DNA of 64,000 nt from Oceanobacillus chungangensis (lineage in GTDB: Bacteria; Bacillota; Bacilli; Bacillales; Amphibacillaceae). Below the pieces are notes generated by a model. The model was not told the origin of the DNA. It saw only the letters and a list, made by a program, of their open reading frames with translations, and did no database searches. Position 1 is the first letter of the stretch; every line of letters begins with the position of its first letter. The position numbers and the translations under genes are program-made. This document shows positions 54,095 to 63,965 of this stretch, in pieces. The stretch lies in assembly GCF_003369565.1 (NCBI RefSeq), contig NZ_PIOD01000007.1:25812-89811 (forward strand), given 5' to 3'.

Positions 54095-54178
54095 ATTAAA
54101 AAGTTAGTTGTCACCAAGCTTTTGGGTGACAGCCTTGATTGCACTTATGTAGTAAGAAAGTTTTTATACTTTCTTTAC
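54095..54178 (-). repeat. Palindromic repeat family, copy F
   Basis: Minus-strand copy with the 5' hairpin AGAAAGT / ACTTTCT, linker ACTACATAAGTGCAATCAAGG, and stem TGTCACC / GGTGACA. It is the opposite orientation to copy E, so E and F flank the ATPase gene as inverted repeats. Confidence 0.9.
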
Positions 54179-54184
54179 TACCAA

Positions 54185-55150
54185 TTAAAATTTAGAATCA
54201 GGGTCATAATACTCTTCTACATTGTCTTTTGTAACTTCAGTAGCCTCTAAAATAACATCCGTTTCCGCAGGATTTTCACCCTTCGCTAATTGTGCTGCAA
54301 TCTTCACCCCTTCTCTTACCATTGTTGGAGAATATAAGAAGGTTGCCGAAACCAGTCCATCATCACGAATACTTTCAAAAACCTCTTTCCCTCCACCTGC
54401 ACCAGTAACAAATTGAATATCATCTCGACCTGCTTCTTTAATTGCTTGAATTACGCCAAGTGCCATCCCATCATCCTGTGTAAAAACAGCATCGATTTCA
54501 GGTTGTGCTTGCAAAATGTTTTGCATCACTTCCAATGATGTTTCCGTTGAAAAGTCTCCACTTTGAGAAGCAACGATTTCCATTCCTGCTTCACTACCGA
54601 TTGCTTCCTTAAACCCTGCCCCACGTTGCTCAGTTACAGAGTTTGGTGGTCCAGTAATTTCTACTACCTTCCCTTTTCCATTTAACTTCTCTACAAAGTA
54701 TTTCCCAGCATTGACGCCAATCCCTTCATTATCTCCCTTTACAACAACCGTGGCTGCATCGTTTTCTAATTCCCGGTCAACAACAACTAACGGAATACCT
54801 GCATCATTAATTTTCTGTCCCACCGGAGAAAGTGCTGCTGACTCAATAGGTAATAATACAATCGCATCTACTTCCTGGGCAATCAAATCATCCACATCAT
54901 TTGCTTGTGTATTAGGATCCGACGCATTTGTAATTACATAATTAATTCCATCACTATCTTTTATTTCCTTAGCCTGTTCTTCCGCGTTTTCAATTAACGC
55001 CCCCATCCAACCATGCGTTGCAGAAGGTAGTGAAATACCAATCGTTAAATCTCCTTCTTCTCCGCTAGTTTCCTCACTATCTTCCCCACCACAAGCTGCA
55101 AGAACGAGCATGGTGAACATCACGACTAAGATTAATAATTTCTTTTTCAC
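54185..55150 (-). CDS. Sugar-binding lipoprotein (RbsB-like)
   Basis: Periplasmic-binding-protein-like lipoprotein, 321 residues; lipobox LAAC with Cys at residue 20 followed by an acidic Glu/Ser linker. Core features are ISLPSATHGWMGALIENAEE, DLIAQEVDAIVLLPIES, PLVVVDRELEN and AVFTQDDGMALGVIQAIKEA. GTG start at 55150 behind GGGGG. First structural gene after lacI-type regulator. The ligand (pentose, inositol or other) is unknown; the downstream Gfo/Idh enzyme hints at a polyol or inositol. Confidence 0.92.
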   Translation of the reverse strand: MKKKLLILVVMFTMLVLAACGGEDSEETSGEEGDLTIGISLPSATHGWMGALIENAEEQAKEIKDSDGINYVITNASDPNTQANDVDDLIAQEVDAIVLLPIESAALSPVGQKINDAGIPLVVVDRELENDAATVVVKGDNEGIGVNAGKYFVEKLNGKGKVVEITGPPNSVTEQRGAGFKEAIGSEAGMEIVASQSGDFSTETSLEVMQNILQAQPEIDAVFTQDDGMALGVIQAIKEAGRDDIQFVTGAGGGKEVFESIRDDGLVSATFLYSPTMVREGVKIAAQLAKGENPAETDVILEATEVTKDNVEEYYDPDSKF

Positions 55151-55248
55151 TTAATATAACCCCCAATTTCTTTGTAATAAATTACCTCTAAAATAAATAT
55201 AATCGATACCATTTCGGGTCAGCGAATAACAAAATCCATATAATATTC

Positions 55249-56238
55249 CTACCCAGAGGTTGACCCACGAATCACTAGCTCATGATCTAGAATCACGCTT
55301 TCAACCTCTTCCCCTTTTATTTTATTGATTAGCATATTTGCTGCAAATACTCCCATTTTGTACATTGGTTGTGCTATTGTTGTCAATGTTGGATGGGTCA
55401 TATTCGAAAAGTCAATTTTATCAAAGCCAACAATTGCAATATCATTCGGTACATGCAATCCTTTGCTAATTACTTCCTTTAATGCACCAATCGCAAGTAG
55501 ATCAGAAACAGCAAATACTGCAGTTGGACGATTTGGTAGATAAAGGATTTTTTTCATTATTTGCTGTCCAGATTCAAATCCTAATTTTTTAGTGTGGAAA
55601 ATATTATTATCATTAATTGCTATGTCATGTTCCTCTAACGCCCTTTGATAGCCTAATTTACGTTGACGTGCATAAAGAAACCTTTCATCAGAATTAATAA
55701 GGGCAATACTTTTATGCCCAATTTTTATTAAATGCTTAACAGCATGATATGCGGCTTCTTCATTATCAATCGTTACATATGGAATATCACTGCCTAGGAT
55801 ATATTCACTGCATTGAATGATTGCATATTTTTGGGATAAATTAACAAGGCGTTCTTCATTTATAGCAGGGTCCATCGAGATTATTCCATCTGCCATTCTA
55901 TTTTTTACTAAGTCAAAGTAAATATTTTCTCGATCGGGATTGGAGTCTGTTTCACATAGGAGAATATGATAATTTTGGCTGATTACGGTACTTTCAATAC
56001 CTTTAATGATTTCAAAATAAAATGGATTGGAGATATTAGGGATAATAATTAGGAGCAAGCGAGTTTCCGAATTTCGTAAATTTCTTCCTAACATATTAGG
56101 CTCGTAGTTTAATTTCTTAATCGCCTCCTCAACGAGTGCTTTAGTTTTAGCAGACACATTCTTTTGCTTATTCAGTACTCTGGAAACGGTGGCTACTGAA
56201 ACCCCCGCTTCTTCAGCAACCTGTTGGATGTTGGCCAT
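55249..56238 (-). CDS. LacI/GalR-family regulator
   Basis: 329 residues. N-terminal helix-turn-helix NIQQVAEEAGVSVATVSRVL with the hinge region, then a periplasmic-binding-like effector domain (LLLIIPNISNPFYFEIIKGI, TAVFAVSDLLAIGALKE, IVGFDKIDFSNMTHPTLTTI). It heads the sugar-transport genes on the same strand and probably represses them. A CG-centred palindromic site lies upstream of its own gene and a looser one near 55200 before the binding-protein gene. Confidence 0.93.
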   Translation of the reverse strand: MANIQQVAEEAGVSVATVSRVLNKQKNVSAKTKALVEEAIKKLNYEPNMLGRNLRNSETRLLLIIIPNISNPFYFEIIKGIESTVISQNYHILLCETDSNPDRENIYFDLVKNRMADGIISMDPAINEERLVNLSQKYAIIQCSEYILGSDIPYVTIDNEEAAYHAVKHLIKIGHKSIALINSDERFLYARQRKLGYQRALEEHDIAINDNNIFHTKKLGFESGQQIMKKILYLPNRPTAVFAVSDLLAIGALKEVISKGLHVPNDIAIVGFDKIDFSNMTHPTLTTIAQPMYKMGVFAANMLINKIKGEEVESVILDHELVIRGSTSG

Positions 56239-56273
56239 GTCCTTCTTCCTACCTTCTACGCTACAATAATGAA

Positions 56274-56287
56274 TGTAATCGTTTTCA
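56274..56287 (-). promoter_or_regulatory. cre-like / LacI-type operator upstream of the regulator
   Basis: The minus strand reads TGAAAACGATTACA, fitting the catabolite-responsive element consensus (TGWAANCGNTNWCA). It could bind CcpA or the local LacI protein, since their sites look alike. Confidence 0.65.
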
Positions 56288-56595
56288 TTTATATGATAGT
56301 CGATTCATAATTATCTGTCAATAATTATTTTAATATTTATTTTTCCCATTCATCGTGATTGTTTATATAATTTATAATGGATTACATATTTAGTAAAAAG
56401 TAATTGCTTCCTCCGCACAAAAAAGACGTTTACTTCTTAGTCGGTGTATTAAATGTTCTTCCTCTCTAGTTTGTTTCACAGTGAATCGTTGCAATATATG
56501 ATTTTAAAGTAAATGATTTGAATTTGTTTCGAGCCCTCAAACACCCCTTGAAACTTTATTCGGATTTGTTCGTTTTTGCAAAAGAGAAAAAGACA
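56288..56595. other. Intergenic stretch between arsC and the lacI-type gene
   Basis: AT-rich, no gene seen on either strand. It should contain the promoter for the lacI-type gene. Confidence 0.5.
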
Positions 56596-56620
56596 GAGGA
56601 GACTTACAGCTTCTCCCCTG
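56586..56620 (-). terminator. Possible terminator of the ars operon
   Basis: On the minus strand GGGGAGA pairs with TCTCC across a 9-nt loop, followed by TTTTTCTCTTTT. Stem is short. Confidence 0.45.
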
Positions 56621-56663
56621 TATAACACTCCAGGTATTTTATCTCCAGGGGTTGCTTTCCAAA

Positions 56664-57104
56664 CTAATCTAGTCTGTTACTACCAGACTTTTCACTTACA
56701 GCAAATCGCTCTATCCGCTCGCCAATTTCATCCCGAACACGCTGGAACACCTGCCATACTTCCTCTTCTGTTCCAACTGCTTTTGCTGGATCATCGAATC
56801 CCCAGTGCTCACGTCTGACATGTGACGGTGTCATGGGACAGCGATCCGCTGCATCCCCACAGAGCGTTACAGCCATCGTAGCATGATTCAGGAACTCGGA
56901 ATCAATCATCTCAGATTGTTGCTTCGAGATATCGAGACCAACTTCTTCCATCGCTTTTACAGCCTTAGGATTCAATCCATGCGCCTCGATTCCCGCACTT
57001 CTAACTTCCCATTCATCACCGAGGTATTTTTTTGCCCAACCTTCTGCCATTTGACTTCTGCATGAATTACCCGTACATAAGAAATAAATTGATTTTTTAG
57101 CCAT
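56664..57104 (-). CDS. arsC: Arsenate reductase (thioredoxin-coupled)
   Basis: Reduces arsenate to arsenite using an intramolecular thiol relay regenerated by thioredoxin. 146 residues, low-molecular-weight phosphatase fold. The three redox cysteines are in [15 protein letters not shown] (P-loop) and [15 protein letters not shown], as in B. subtilis ArsC. The C-terminus ([10 protein letters not shown]) is a few residues longer. Last gene of arsR-arsB-arsC; 12 bp after arsB, AAGGAGA before the ATG. Confidence 0.97.
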   Translation of the reverse strand: MAKKSIYFLCTGNSCRSQMAEGWAKKYLGDEWEVRSAGIEAHGLNPKAVKAMEEVGLDISKQQSEMIDSEFLNHATMAVTLCGDAADRCPMTPSHVRREHWGFDDPAKAVGTEEEVWQVFQRVRDEIGERIERFAVSEKSGSNRLD

Positions 57105-57116
57105 AAGTCCATCTCC

Positions 57117-58415
57117 TTAAAAAATAAGTAACGTTAAGTATAATCCTAATAACGTAATAAACAGTATCGGAATCGTTAAGATTATTCCCGTTTTAAAATA
57201 AGTACCCCATGAAATTTTGATACCTTTGGCAGATAATACATGGAGCCATGCTAGTGTTGCCAGAGAACCAATTGGTGTAATTTTAGGACCTAGATCAGAT
57301 CCAATGACATTACTATAAACTAATGCTTCGCGAATCATTCCTGTTGTATTGGTTTCAGCAATTGCCAAGGCATCAATCATCACTGTTGGCATATTATTCA
57401 TCAGTGACGATAAGATAGCTGCAAGGAATCCCATTGCCATTGTAGCAATGAATAACCCTTGTTCCGCAGCAGTCTGGATAACTATTGCGAGCAGTGCAGT
57501 AAGTCCTGCTTTCCCTAAGCCATATACAACTAAATACATACCGATGGAAAAGAAAACGATATTCCATGGTGCTTCTTTTAGAACCGCCTTAGTATTGACA
57601 GCATCACTGCGTCTTGCCATGATTAAAAATAAAATTGCAATTATACCAGCTACAAAAGAGACTGGGATTTTAGTGAATTCACTTGAAAAATAACCAATCA
57701 ATAATAATGCAAGTACATACCAAGACAAACGGAACATTTTAGGATCTCGTATTGCTGTCCGTGGTACATGTAATTTCGTCAAATCGTATTTTCTAGGAAT
57801 GTATTTTCGAAAATAAAGGTATAACACGATTATCGTTACAATTAGTGAAAATAGGTTTGGAATAATCATCCTGGAAGCATACTCAACAAATCCAATCCCA
57901 AAGAAATCTGCTGAGACAATATTTACTAAATTACTTATGACAAATGGGAGTGACGTAGTATCGGCAATAAATCCACTCGCAATAATAAATGGAAAGATCA
58001 TCTTTTCCGAAAAATCTAGATTGCGTACCATTGCAAGAACGATCGGTGTTAGAATTAATGCCGCCCCGTCATTTGCAAATAGAGCAGCAACAATTGCACC
58101 TAAAACACTAATATAGATAAACATTAAAATCCCATTACCTCTTGCCACTCTTGCCATATGTAAAGATGCCCATTCGAATAACCCAATTTCATCTAAAATA
58201 AGAGAAATAAGTATAATGGCTACAAAAGATATGGTTGCATTCCAAGTTATCCCAATAACTTCTGTAACATCATGAAAATCTACTACACCTGCTATTAAGG
58301 CAAGTATCGCTCCACCAATTGCAGACCAGCCGATTGATAATCCCTTTGGCTGCCAAATTACTAAAATAAGTGTTACTAAAAAAATAAATATCGCTAATAT
58401 AAGTGATACTGACAA
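57117..58415 (-). CDS. arsB: Arsenite efflux permease ArsB
   Basis: Membrane arsenite/antimonite exporter, 432 residues, about 12 spans, ArsB/NhaD superfamily. [36 protein letters not shown] and [20 protein letters not shown] are conserved ArsB segments. TTG start at 58415 behind GGAGG. It is between arsR and arsC, which gives the classic resistance trio. Confidence 0.95.
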   Translation of the reverse strand: MSVSLILAIFIFLVTLILVIWQPKGLSIGWSAIGGAILALIAGVVDFHDVTEVIGITWNATISFVAIILISLILDEIGLFEWASLHMARVARGNGILMFIYISVLGAIVAALFANDGAALILTPIVLAMVRNLDFSEKMIFPFIIASGFIADTTSLPFVISNLVNIVSADFFGIGFVEYASRMIIPNLFSLIVTIIVLYLYFRKYIPRKYDLTKLHVPRTAIRDPKMFRLSWYVLALLLIGYFSSEFTKIPVSFVAGIIAILFLIMARRSDAVNTKAVLKEAPWNIVFFSIGMYLVVYGLGKAGLTALLAIVIQTAAEQGLFIATMAMGFLAAILSSLMNNMPTVMIDALAIAETNTTGMIREALVYSNVIGSDLGPKITPIGSLATLAWLHVLSAKGIKISWGTYFKTGIILTIPILFITLLGLYLTLLIF

Positions 58416-58430
58416 AATATGTTCCTCCGA

Positions 58431-58778
58431 TTAACAACAAGAAATACGTGTACCATTTTTTTCTAGTTTGATTATTTTAAAATCCTGGTTAGGAAGTTGA
58501 TCTAGCACCTGTTTTAAAAATGGATAGTCCTCATTACGCTTATTAACGGAATAAAAGATCCACTGTCCTTTTCTTTCTTCTCGAACCAATCCAATATCTT
58601 TTAGTTTACGTAGATGTTGACTTATCGCTGGTTGACTCATTTGAAAAATCTCGACAAATTCACATACACAGCACACATGCTGATCGAGTATCTTCATCAT
58701 CGTCAAGCGCGTTTGATCACCTAATAATTTCAAAATTAATGCAGCTTTCTCCATCTCTATGGACGTTTCCATTAACAT
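58431..58778 (-). CDS. arsR: Arsenic-responsive repressor ArsR
   Basis: Winged-helix metalloregulator, 115 residues from the ATG at 58778 (GTGAGG upstream; frame open to 58817). Metal motif DQHVCCVCEFVEIF, recognition helix MSQPAISQHLRKLKDIGL, wing REERKGQWIFYSV. The motif has an extra Cys next to the usual CxC, and the protein ends in RISCC, so additional thiols may join As(III) binding. First gene of the ars operon. An AT-rich, partly symmetric region at 58790-58840 could be the operator. Confidence 0.94.
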   Translation of the reverse strand: MLMETSIEMEKAALILKLLGDQTRLTMMKILDQHVCCVCEFVEIFQMSQPAISQHLRKLKDIGLVREERKGQWIFYSVNKRNEDYPFLKQVLDQLPNQDFKIIKLEKNGTRISCC

Positions 58779-58865
58779 CAATACCTCACTCCTATTACCT
58801 ATATAATAATATAACAATTTACTTATATATCCAAGTTAATAAATTATAAAGTTTTTCATGGTACA

Positions 58866-58903
58866 AGAAAAGCTGATTCCATTTTAAGGAAATCAGCTTT
58901 TCT
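58866..58903 (-). terminator. Terminator of the csoR-copA-copZ operon
   Basis: On the minus strand AAGAAAAGCTGATT pairs with AATCAGCTTTTCTT, directly after copZ; the T residues of the arm form the tail. Confidence 0.9.
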
Positions 58904-58905
58904 TA

Positions 58906-59115
58906 TTATGAAGCTACTACGTCATAGCCTTGCTCTTCAACTGCTTCACGCATTTTATCTAATGTTACTTCTGCTTGATCATAAGTTACCTCTACATTAC
59001 CAGTTGTTAAGTCAACTTCTGCAGATTTCACGCCAGTTAACTCATTCAATACACCTTCTACTGACATTTTGCAATGTCCGCATGTCATCCCTTTTACGGC
59101 TAATCTAGTTTTCAT
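58906..59115 (-). CDS. copZ: Copper chaperone CopZ
   Basis: 69-residue HMA-domain chaperone delivering Cu(I) to CopA. Metal motif GMTCGHCKMSVEG; ferredoxin-like fold ending YDVVAS. The ATG at 59115 has AAAGGGGGG upstream; the frame is open to 59139. Third gene after csoR and copA. Confidence 0.96.
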   Translation of the reverse strand: MKTRLAVKGMTCGHCKMSVEGVLNELTGVKSAEVDLTTGNVEVTYDQAEVTLDKMREAVEEQGYDVVAS

Positions 59116-59146
59116 CTTTATCCCCCCTTTCAAAATCATTTATGAA

Positions 59147-61531
59147 TTATATCTTCACTCGTTTTAAACGAAGTGAATTAGACACGACACTTACAGAACT
59201 TAAAGCCATTGCTGCACCAGCAATCCATGGTGCAAGCAGTCCAAGTGCTGCAATTGGAATCCCCGCACTATTATAGCCAAATGCCCAGAAAAGATTTTGA
59301 CGGATATTTTTAATTGTTTCATGACTGATCTTTATCGCTTTAGGAATAAGCAATAACTCTCCACCTAGTATCGTCACATCCGCTGCCTCAATTGCGACCT
59401 CGGTTCCTGTCCCAATTGCAATCCCAATATCTGCAGTTGCTAAAGCAGGTGCATCATTAATACCATCTCCAACCATCGCTACCTTTTTACCTTGTGATTG
59501 TATTTCTTTTACTTTATCCGCTTTTTCCTTAGGGAGAACTTGAGCAATGACACTGTCAATTCCTACCTGCTTCGCAATTGCTTGTCCAGTTCTTTCATTA
59601 TCACCAGTTAGCATAACTACCTCTAAACCTTGTTCCTTCAGTTGTCGAATAGCTTCTGGTGCAGTTTCTTTAATTGTATCGGCAACCGCAACTGTACCCT
59701 TGTATAGGCCATTAATTGCAATTAGCATCGCTGTTTTACCGGCTAATTCAAACTTCATTAACTCTTGCTCAGCTTCCCCTATTTCAACTTGATGATCATT
59801 CATTAAATTACGATTTCCAACAATAATGCTATTGCCAGCAATCAATGCTTCTATACCTTGACCAGGTATTGCACTGAAATTATCTACTTCGATTAAACGA
59901 ATCTCCATCTCCATTGCATAGGCAACAATCGCTTCTGCGAGTGGATGTTCCGATCCTTTCTCAGCACTTGCTAATAATTGTAAGGTTTCATCATCAGCAG
60001 TAAAGTTTGTAACTTCAGGTTTTCCTTTCGTTATCGTACCTGTTTTATCTAGAACAATTGTATTCAACTGATGGGTGCGTTCAAGATGTTCGCCACCCTT
60101 GAAAAGAATCCCGCTCTCTGCTGCTTTACCAGTCCCCACCATAATCGAAGTTGGAGTTGCGAGCCCCAATGCACATGGACAGGCAATTACAAGAACAGCA
60201 ATTGCTGCAACTAATGCTGGTTCAAATTCACCTGGTTGTATAAATGCAATCCAAACAATAAAGGTAAGTATAGCAATTCCTACAACAATCGGCACAAAAT
60301 AGCCAGAAATAACATCAGCTAGCCGCTGGATTGGTGCTTTTGATCCTTGGGCATTTTCCACTGCTTTGACTATTGATGCAAGTGCTGTATCCTTCCCAAC
60401 CTTTGTTGCTTCCATCTCAATTGAACCATTTTTATTGATCGTTGAACCAATGACACTCGCACCTGAATCTTTCTCTATTGGAATGGATTCGCCTGTTATC
60501 ATCGATTCATCAATAGATGTTCTTCCTTTAACAACCATCCCGTCTACCGGTATTTTCTCACCTGGTTTTACAATGAGTCGATTACCGACAACGACATCTT
60601 CAATTGGAACCATCACTTCCTCGCCATTTTTTACAATACGCGCTTGTTTTGCCTGTAAATTTAGCAATTTTGAAATCGCAACAGTCGTTTGACTTTTTGC
60701 TCTTGTTTCCAAATATTTACCAAATAAAATTAGCGTAATTAAAATTGCACTCGTTTCAAAATAAAGATGTGGCATATAGCTAGGATTACCGATTGTTTTA
60801 AATGCTTCATATAAACTGTAAAAATAAGCAGCACTTGTTCCGAGTGCGACAAGTACATCCATATTCGCTCCGCCATTGCGTAAATTCTTATAAGCCCCAA
60901 CATAAAATTGCCAGCCAATAATAAACTGAACAGGAGTTGCTAATATAAATTGAAACCATGGATTCATCAAAAGCTCAGGTATATTCATACCAAACAAATG
61001 AACAAGCATCGTTAAAAGTAAAGGAAGAGATAGCACAGCTGAAATGATAAGCTTCGTCTTCATTAGTTTCAATTGGCGCTCTTTATGCGTTTGCTTTTCT
61101 TGTTTGTCTTCCTTAGGCTTAGCGTCATAACCTATTTTTTGTATTTTACGAATGATCTCTGCTTCATCTATCATGCCTGGATTATATTCGATTGATGCAC
61201 TCTCTGTAGCTAAATTAACATTTGCAAGTGTCACCCCTGCTTGCTTATTCAACACTTTTTCAATTCGTGTGGAACAGGCTGCACAAGTCATTCCAAAAAC
61301 ATCTAGGTGCGACTTTTCTGTAAGCACTCCATAACCCATATTCTCTATCTTTGATGCAATAGCGTCCATGCTGGTTTTCGCAGGATCAAAATCGATTGTT
61401 GCTTTTTCAGTTGTAAGATTTACTTGTGCTTCCACACCATCGATTTTATTTAAAACTTTTTCAATTCGATTCGAGCACGCAGCACAGGTCATCCCTGTTA
61501 CAGCAACCGTCGTATGATTTGTTATACTCAT
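59147..61531 (-). CDS. copA: Copper-exporting P1B-type ATPase CopA
   Basis: Cu(I) efflux pump, 794 residues. Two N-terminal HMA domains ([22 protein letters not shown]), membrane-site CPC in [13 protein letters not shown], phosphorylation motif [25 protein letters not shown], and hinge [28 protein letters not shown] precedes the ATG. It follows csoR by 12 bp and precedes copZ by 7 bp or more, forming a copper-inducible operon. Confidence 0.97.
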   Translation of the reverse strand: MSITNHTTVAVTGMTCAACSNRIEKVLNKIDGVEAQVNLTTEKATIDFDPAKTSMDAIASKIENMGYGVLTEKSHLDVFGMTCAACSTRIEKVLNKQAGVTLANVNLATESASIEYNPGMIDEAEIIRKIQKIGYDAKPKEDKQEKQTHKERQLKLMKTKLIISAVLSLPLLLTMLVHLFGMNIPELLMNPWFQFILATPVQFIIGWQFYVGAYKNLRNGGANMDVLVALGTSAAYFYSLYEAFKTIGNPSYMPHLYFETSAILITLILFGKYLETRAKSQTTVAISKLLNLQAKQARIVKNGEEVMVPIEDVVVGNRLIVKPGEKIPVDGMVVKGRTSIDESMITGESIPIEKDSGASVIGSTINKNGSIEMEATKVGKDTALASIVKAVENAQGSKAPIQRLADVISGYFVPIVVGIAILTFIVWIAFIQPGEFEPALVAAIAVLVIACPCALGLATPTSIMVGTGKAAESGILFKGGEHLERTHQLNTIVLDKTGTITKGKPEVTNFTADDETLQLLASAEKGSEHPLAEAIVAYAMEMEIRLIEVDNFSAIPGQGIEALIAGNSIIVGNRNLMNDHQVEIGEAEQELMKFELAGKTAMLIAINGLYKGTVAVADTIKETAPEAIRQLKEQGLEVVMLTGDNERTGQAIAKQVGIDSVIAQVLPKEKADKVKEIQSQGKKVAMVGDGINDAPALATADIGIAIGTGTEVAIEAADVTILGGELLLIPKAIKISHETIKNIRQNLFWAFGYNSAGIPIAALGLLAPWIAGAAMALSSVSVVSNSLRLKRVKI

Positions 61532-61543
61532 CCTATGCCCTCC

Positions 61544-61846
61544 TTACTTAGAAATTTGTTTCATCACTTCCATTAACTCTTCAATCATGTCATTTCCTTC
61601 TCCAGACTGCACTGCATGACTAACGCAATATTTCATATGTCGTTCAGCCACGGTATAACCAACTTTTTTCAATGCTGCATTGATCGCACTGATTTGTACT
61701 AGAATATCTACACAATAACGATCTTCTTCCACCATTTTCTGAATTCCACGTACTTGGCCTTCAATTCTTTTTAGTCGGTTTACAACAGCTTTCTTTTCCG
61801 ATTCTGTCCGAGGTGTTATTGGATGTTCATGTAAGAATTTATCCAA
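61544..61846 (-). CDS. csoR: Copper-sensing repressor CsoR
   Basis: Four-helix DUF156-family Cu(I) sensor, about 100 residues. The Cu ligands C-H-C appear as EDRYCVDILVQ and RHMKYCVSHAV. An in-frame GTG at 61855 overlaps the GGGAG ribosome-binding sequence, so the TTG at 61846 is preferred. It heads its own operon, whose promoter contains a CsoR-like site. Confidence 0.94.
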   Translation of the reverse strand: MDKFLHEHPITPRTESEKKAVVNRLKRIEGQVRGIQKMVEEDRYCVDILVQISAINAALKKVGYTVAERHMKYCVSHAVQSGEGNDMIEELMEVMKQISK

Positions 61847-61875
61847 TGATATCACTCCCTATTCTTTATAATTAT

Positions 61876-61904
61876 ACTATACCCCCCTAACGTATAATAG
61901 TCAA
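61876..61904 (-). promoter_or_regulatory. csoR promoter with CsoR-type operator
   Basis: On the minus strand TTGACT (61899-61904), 17-bp spacer, TATAGT (61876-61881). The spacer contains TACGTTAGGGGGGTATA, a GC-rich interrupted palindrome of the kind bound by CsoR. Confidence 0.8.
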
Positions 61905-62018
61905 TGAATTAGCTTTTTATCTGATAAGCCTACATCAATTCTGCGATTAAATATGTATGGATACCATAATTTGGAACATAATAAAGACATCATTCAACAC
62001 ATAATGGAGGAGTTACTA

Positions 62019-63587
62019 ATGACACAAAATGGGCAATCATTTTCGGAGCATCCTAAGTCTTATTGGCAAGATTTTATCGATTTCCCAAATTTCCCTAAAC
62101 TCGATCAAGATATTGAAGTAGATGTGGCGATTGTTGGTGGGGGTATTACAGGAATTATTTCTGCCTACCTGCTAGCAAATGAAGGATTAAAGATTGCTAT
62201 CTTAGAAGCAGATGAGTTAATGAATGGAACAACAGGACATACTACAGCAAAAATTACAGCACAGCATGATCTTATCTACGATGAGTTCATTACAAATATA
62301 GGCAAAAGCAAGGCAAGGTTATATTACGAGGCGAACATTGAAGCACTGGATTTCATCAAGAAAACAATTAAGGAGCATAAAATTGATTGCGATTTTAGCA
62401 GTCAAGATGCTTATCTTTATTCAACAACAGATGAGTATGCGAAAAAGATTGAAAAAGAAGCGGAAGCGTATGAAACGTTACGTATTGCTGGGGAATTGGT
62501 TGAAACTATTCCATTAGATATAAACATTAAAAATGCACTAATTATGAAAAATCAAGCACAGTTCCATCCAATTAAATTTCTTCTAAACCTAGTCGAAATC
62601 ATAAAACGAAAAGGTGGACTTATTTTTGAAAACACAACAGCAGTAAATATCGAAACTGGAAAACCACCAACCGTCCTTACCCGTGATGGATTTCGAGTCA
62701 ATTGTAAGCATGTGCTAGCCTGCTCTCATTTTCCCTTTTATGAGGGATTAGGACTCTACTCTACGCGATTGCATGCAGATCGATCATATGTTGTAGCAGC
62801 GAAGCCTAAGAAGCCATTTTCAGATGGTATCTATATTAGCGCCGATCAGCCTACCCGTTCACTTCGTTCTGTTAACATCAATGGTGAAGAGATGGTACTT
62901 ATAGTTGGTGAAAGTCATAAGACAGGTCAAGGTGAAGAAACTATAAAACATTACGAAGCTTTAGAATCCTTTGGTCAGCAGGTTTTTGGGCTTGAATCCA
63001 TTCCCTATTATTGGTCTGCACAAGATTTAGTCACGCTAGATAAAGTACCATATATAGGTGAGATTACGTCTGGGCAGCCAAATATCTTAATAGCGACTGG
63101 CTTCAGAAAATGGGGTATGTCGAACGGGACTGCAGCCGCACTTCTATTTCGAGATATCATTTTAAGAAGAAAGAATCGTTTTAAAAATTTATACACACCA
63201 TCTAGATTTATTGCAAATCCTAGTCTGAAAAATTTCTTAGTTGAGAATGCAAATGTTGCTACAAATTTAATTAAAGGTAAACTTCAAATGACCAATATTA
63301 ATCCTGAAACCTTAGCAAACGATGAAGGTGCAGTTATTACTATTAAAGGTGAAAGAAAAGGTGCATATAAAGATAAGGATGGGCAGTTACATATTGTTGA
63401 CACTACTTGTACACATGTAGGTTGTGAAGTTGAATGGAATAATGGCGACCGTTCTTGGGATTGCCCTTGCCATGGATCCAGATTTTCCTATACTGGTGAA
63501 GTTCTAGAAGGTCCAGCAGAAAAGCCTTTACAGAAGTATGATTATAAAATGATCGATAACCTAACCTCCGAAGATTCAGGTTATTGA
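62019..63587 (+). CDS. yhfW: FAD-dependent oxidoreductase with C-terminal Rieske domain (YhfW-like)
   Basis: 522 residues from the ATG at 62019 (GGAGG 8 bases away; frame open to 61953). N-terminal DAO-type FAD domain with VDVAIVGGGITGIISAYLL and GTTGHTTAKITAQHD; late ILIATGFRKWGMSNGTAAA. The last 90 residues are a Rieske domain with CTHVGCEVEWN and CPCHGSRFSYTG binding a [2Fe-2S] cluster. B. subtilis YhfW has the same fusion; physiological substrate unknown. Divergent from the copper operon, and a terminator follows. Confidence 0.92.
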   Translation: MTQNGQSFSEHPKSYWQDFIDFPNFPKLDQDIEVDVAIVGGGITGIISAYLLANEGLKIAILEADELMNGTTGHTTAKITAQHDLIYDEFITNIGKSKARLYYEANIEALDFIKKTIKEHKIDCDFSSQDAYLYSTTDEYAKKIEKEAEAYETLRIAGELVETIPLDINIKNALIMKNQAQFHPIKFLLNLVEIIKRKGGLIFENTTAVNIETGKPPTVLTRDGFRVNCKHVLACSHFPFYEGLGLYSTRLHADRSYVVAAKPKKPFSDGIYISADQPTRSLRSVNINGEEMVLIVGESHKTGQGEETIKHYEALESFGQQVFGLESIPYYWSAQDLVTLDKVPYIGEITSGQPNILIATGFRKWGMSNGTAAALLFRDIILRRKNRFKNLYTPSRFIANPSLKNFLVENANVATNLIKGKLQMTNINPETLANDEGAVITIKGERKGAYKDKDGQLHIVDTTCTHVGCEVEWNNGDRSWDCPCHGSRFSYTGEVLEGPAEKPLQKYDYKMIDNLTSEDSGY

Positions 63588-63592
63588 GTTAC

Positions 63593-63640
63593 AAAAAACG
63601 GATAGATTAATGTATATTGCATTAATCTATCCGTTTTTTA
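63593..63640 (+). terminator. Terminator after the FAD/Rieske gene
   Basis: A perfect 20-bp stem (arms 63593-63612 and 63620-63639) with the T-run forming the 3' arm end. Confidence 0.95.
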
Positions 63641-63672
63641 TTATCGATATTTTTCTTAATATTGAACATAAT

Positions 63673-63714
63673 AAAACACTAAGAATATGATCATTCATAA
63701 CCTTAGTGTTTTTA
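63673..63714 (-). terminator. Terminator of the rRNA operon
   Basis: On the minus strand AAAACACTAAG pairs with CTTAGTGTTTT, with further pairing inside; it starts 5 bp after the 5S gene. Confidence 0.85.
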
Positions 63715-63718
63715 TTTA

Positions 63719-63835
<117 letters not shown>

Positions 63836-63965
63836 CTACAGGATGTGGGTCGTTCGGTGTTGTTCATAGGACGTGAACGGTTTTAACCGAACTTCCTTAA
63901 AGATTTTAGGTTTGTACTCTAAAAACTAAATAAGAGTAATGGTCAACGACAATCAAATAATAATT
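63836..63965 (-). other. 23S-5S spacer
   Basis: 130 bp between the rRNA genes with short inverted repeats (for example CGGTTAAAACCG-like pairing near 63880), presumably RNase processing stems. No tRNA. Confidence 0.6.
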
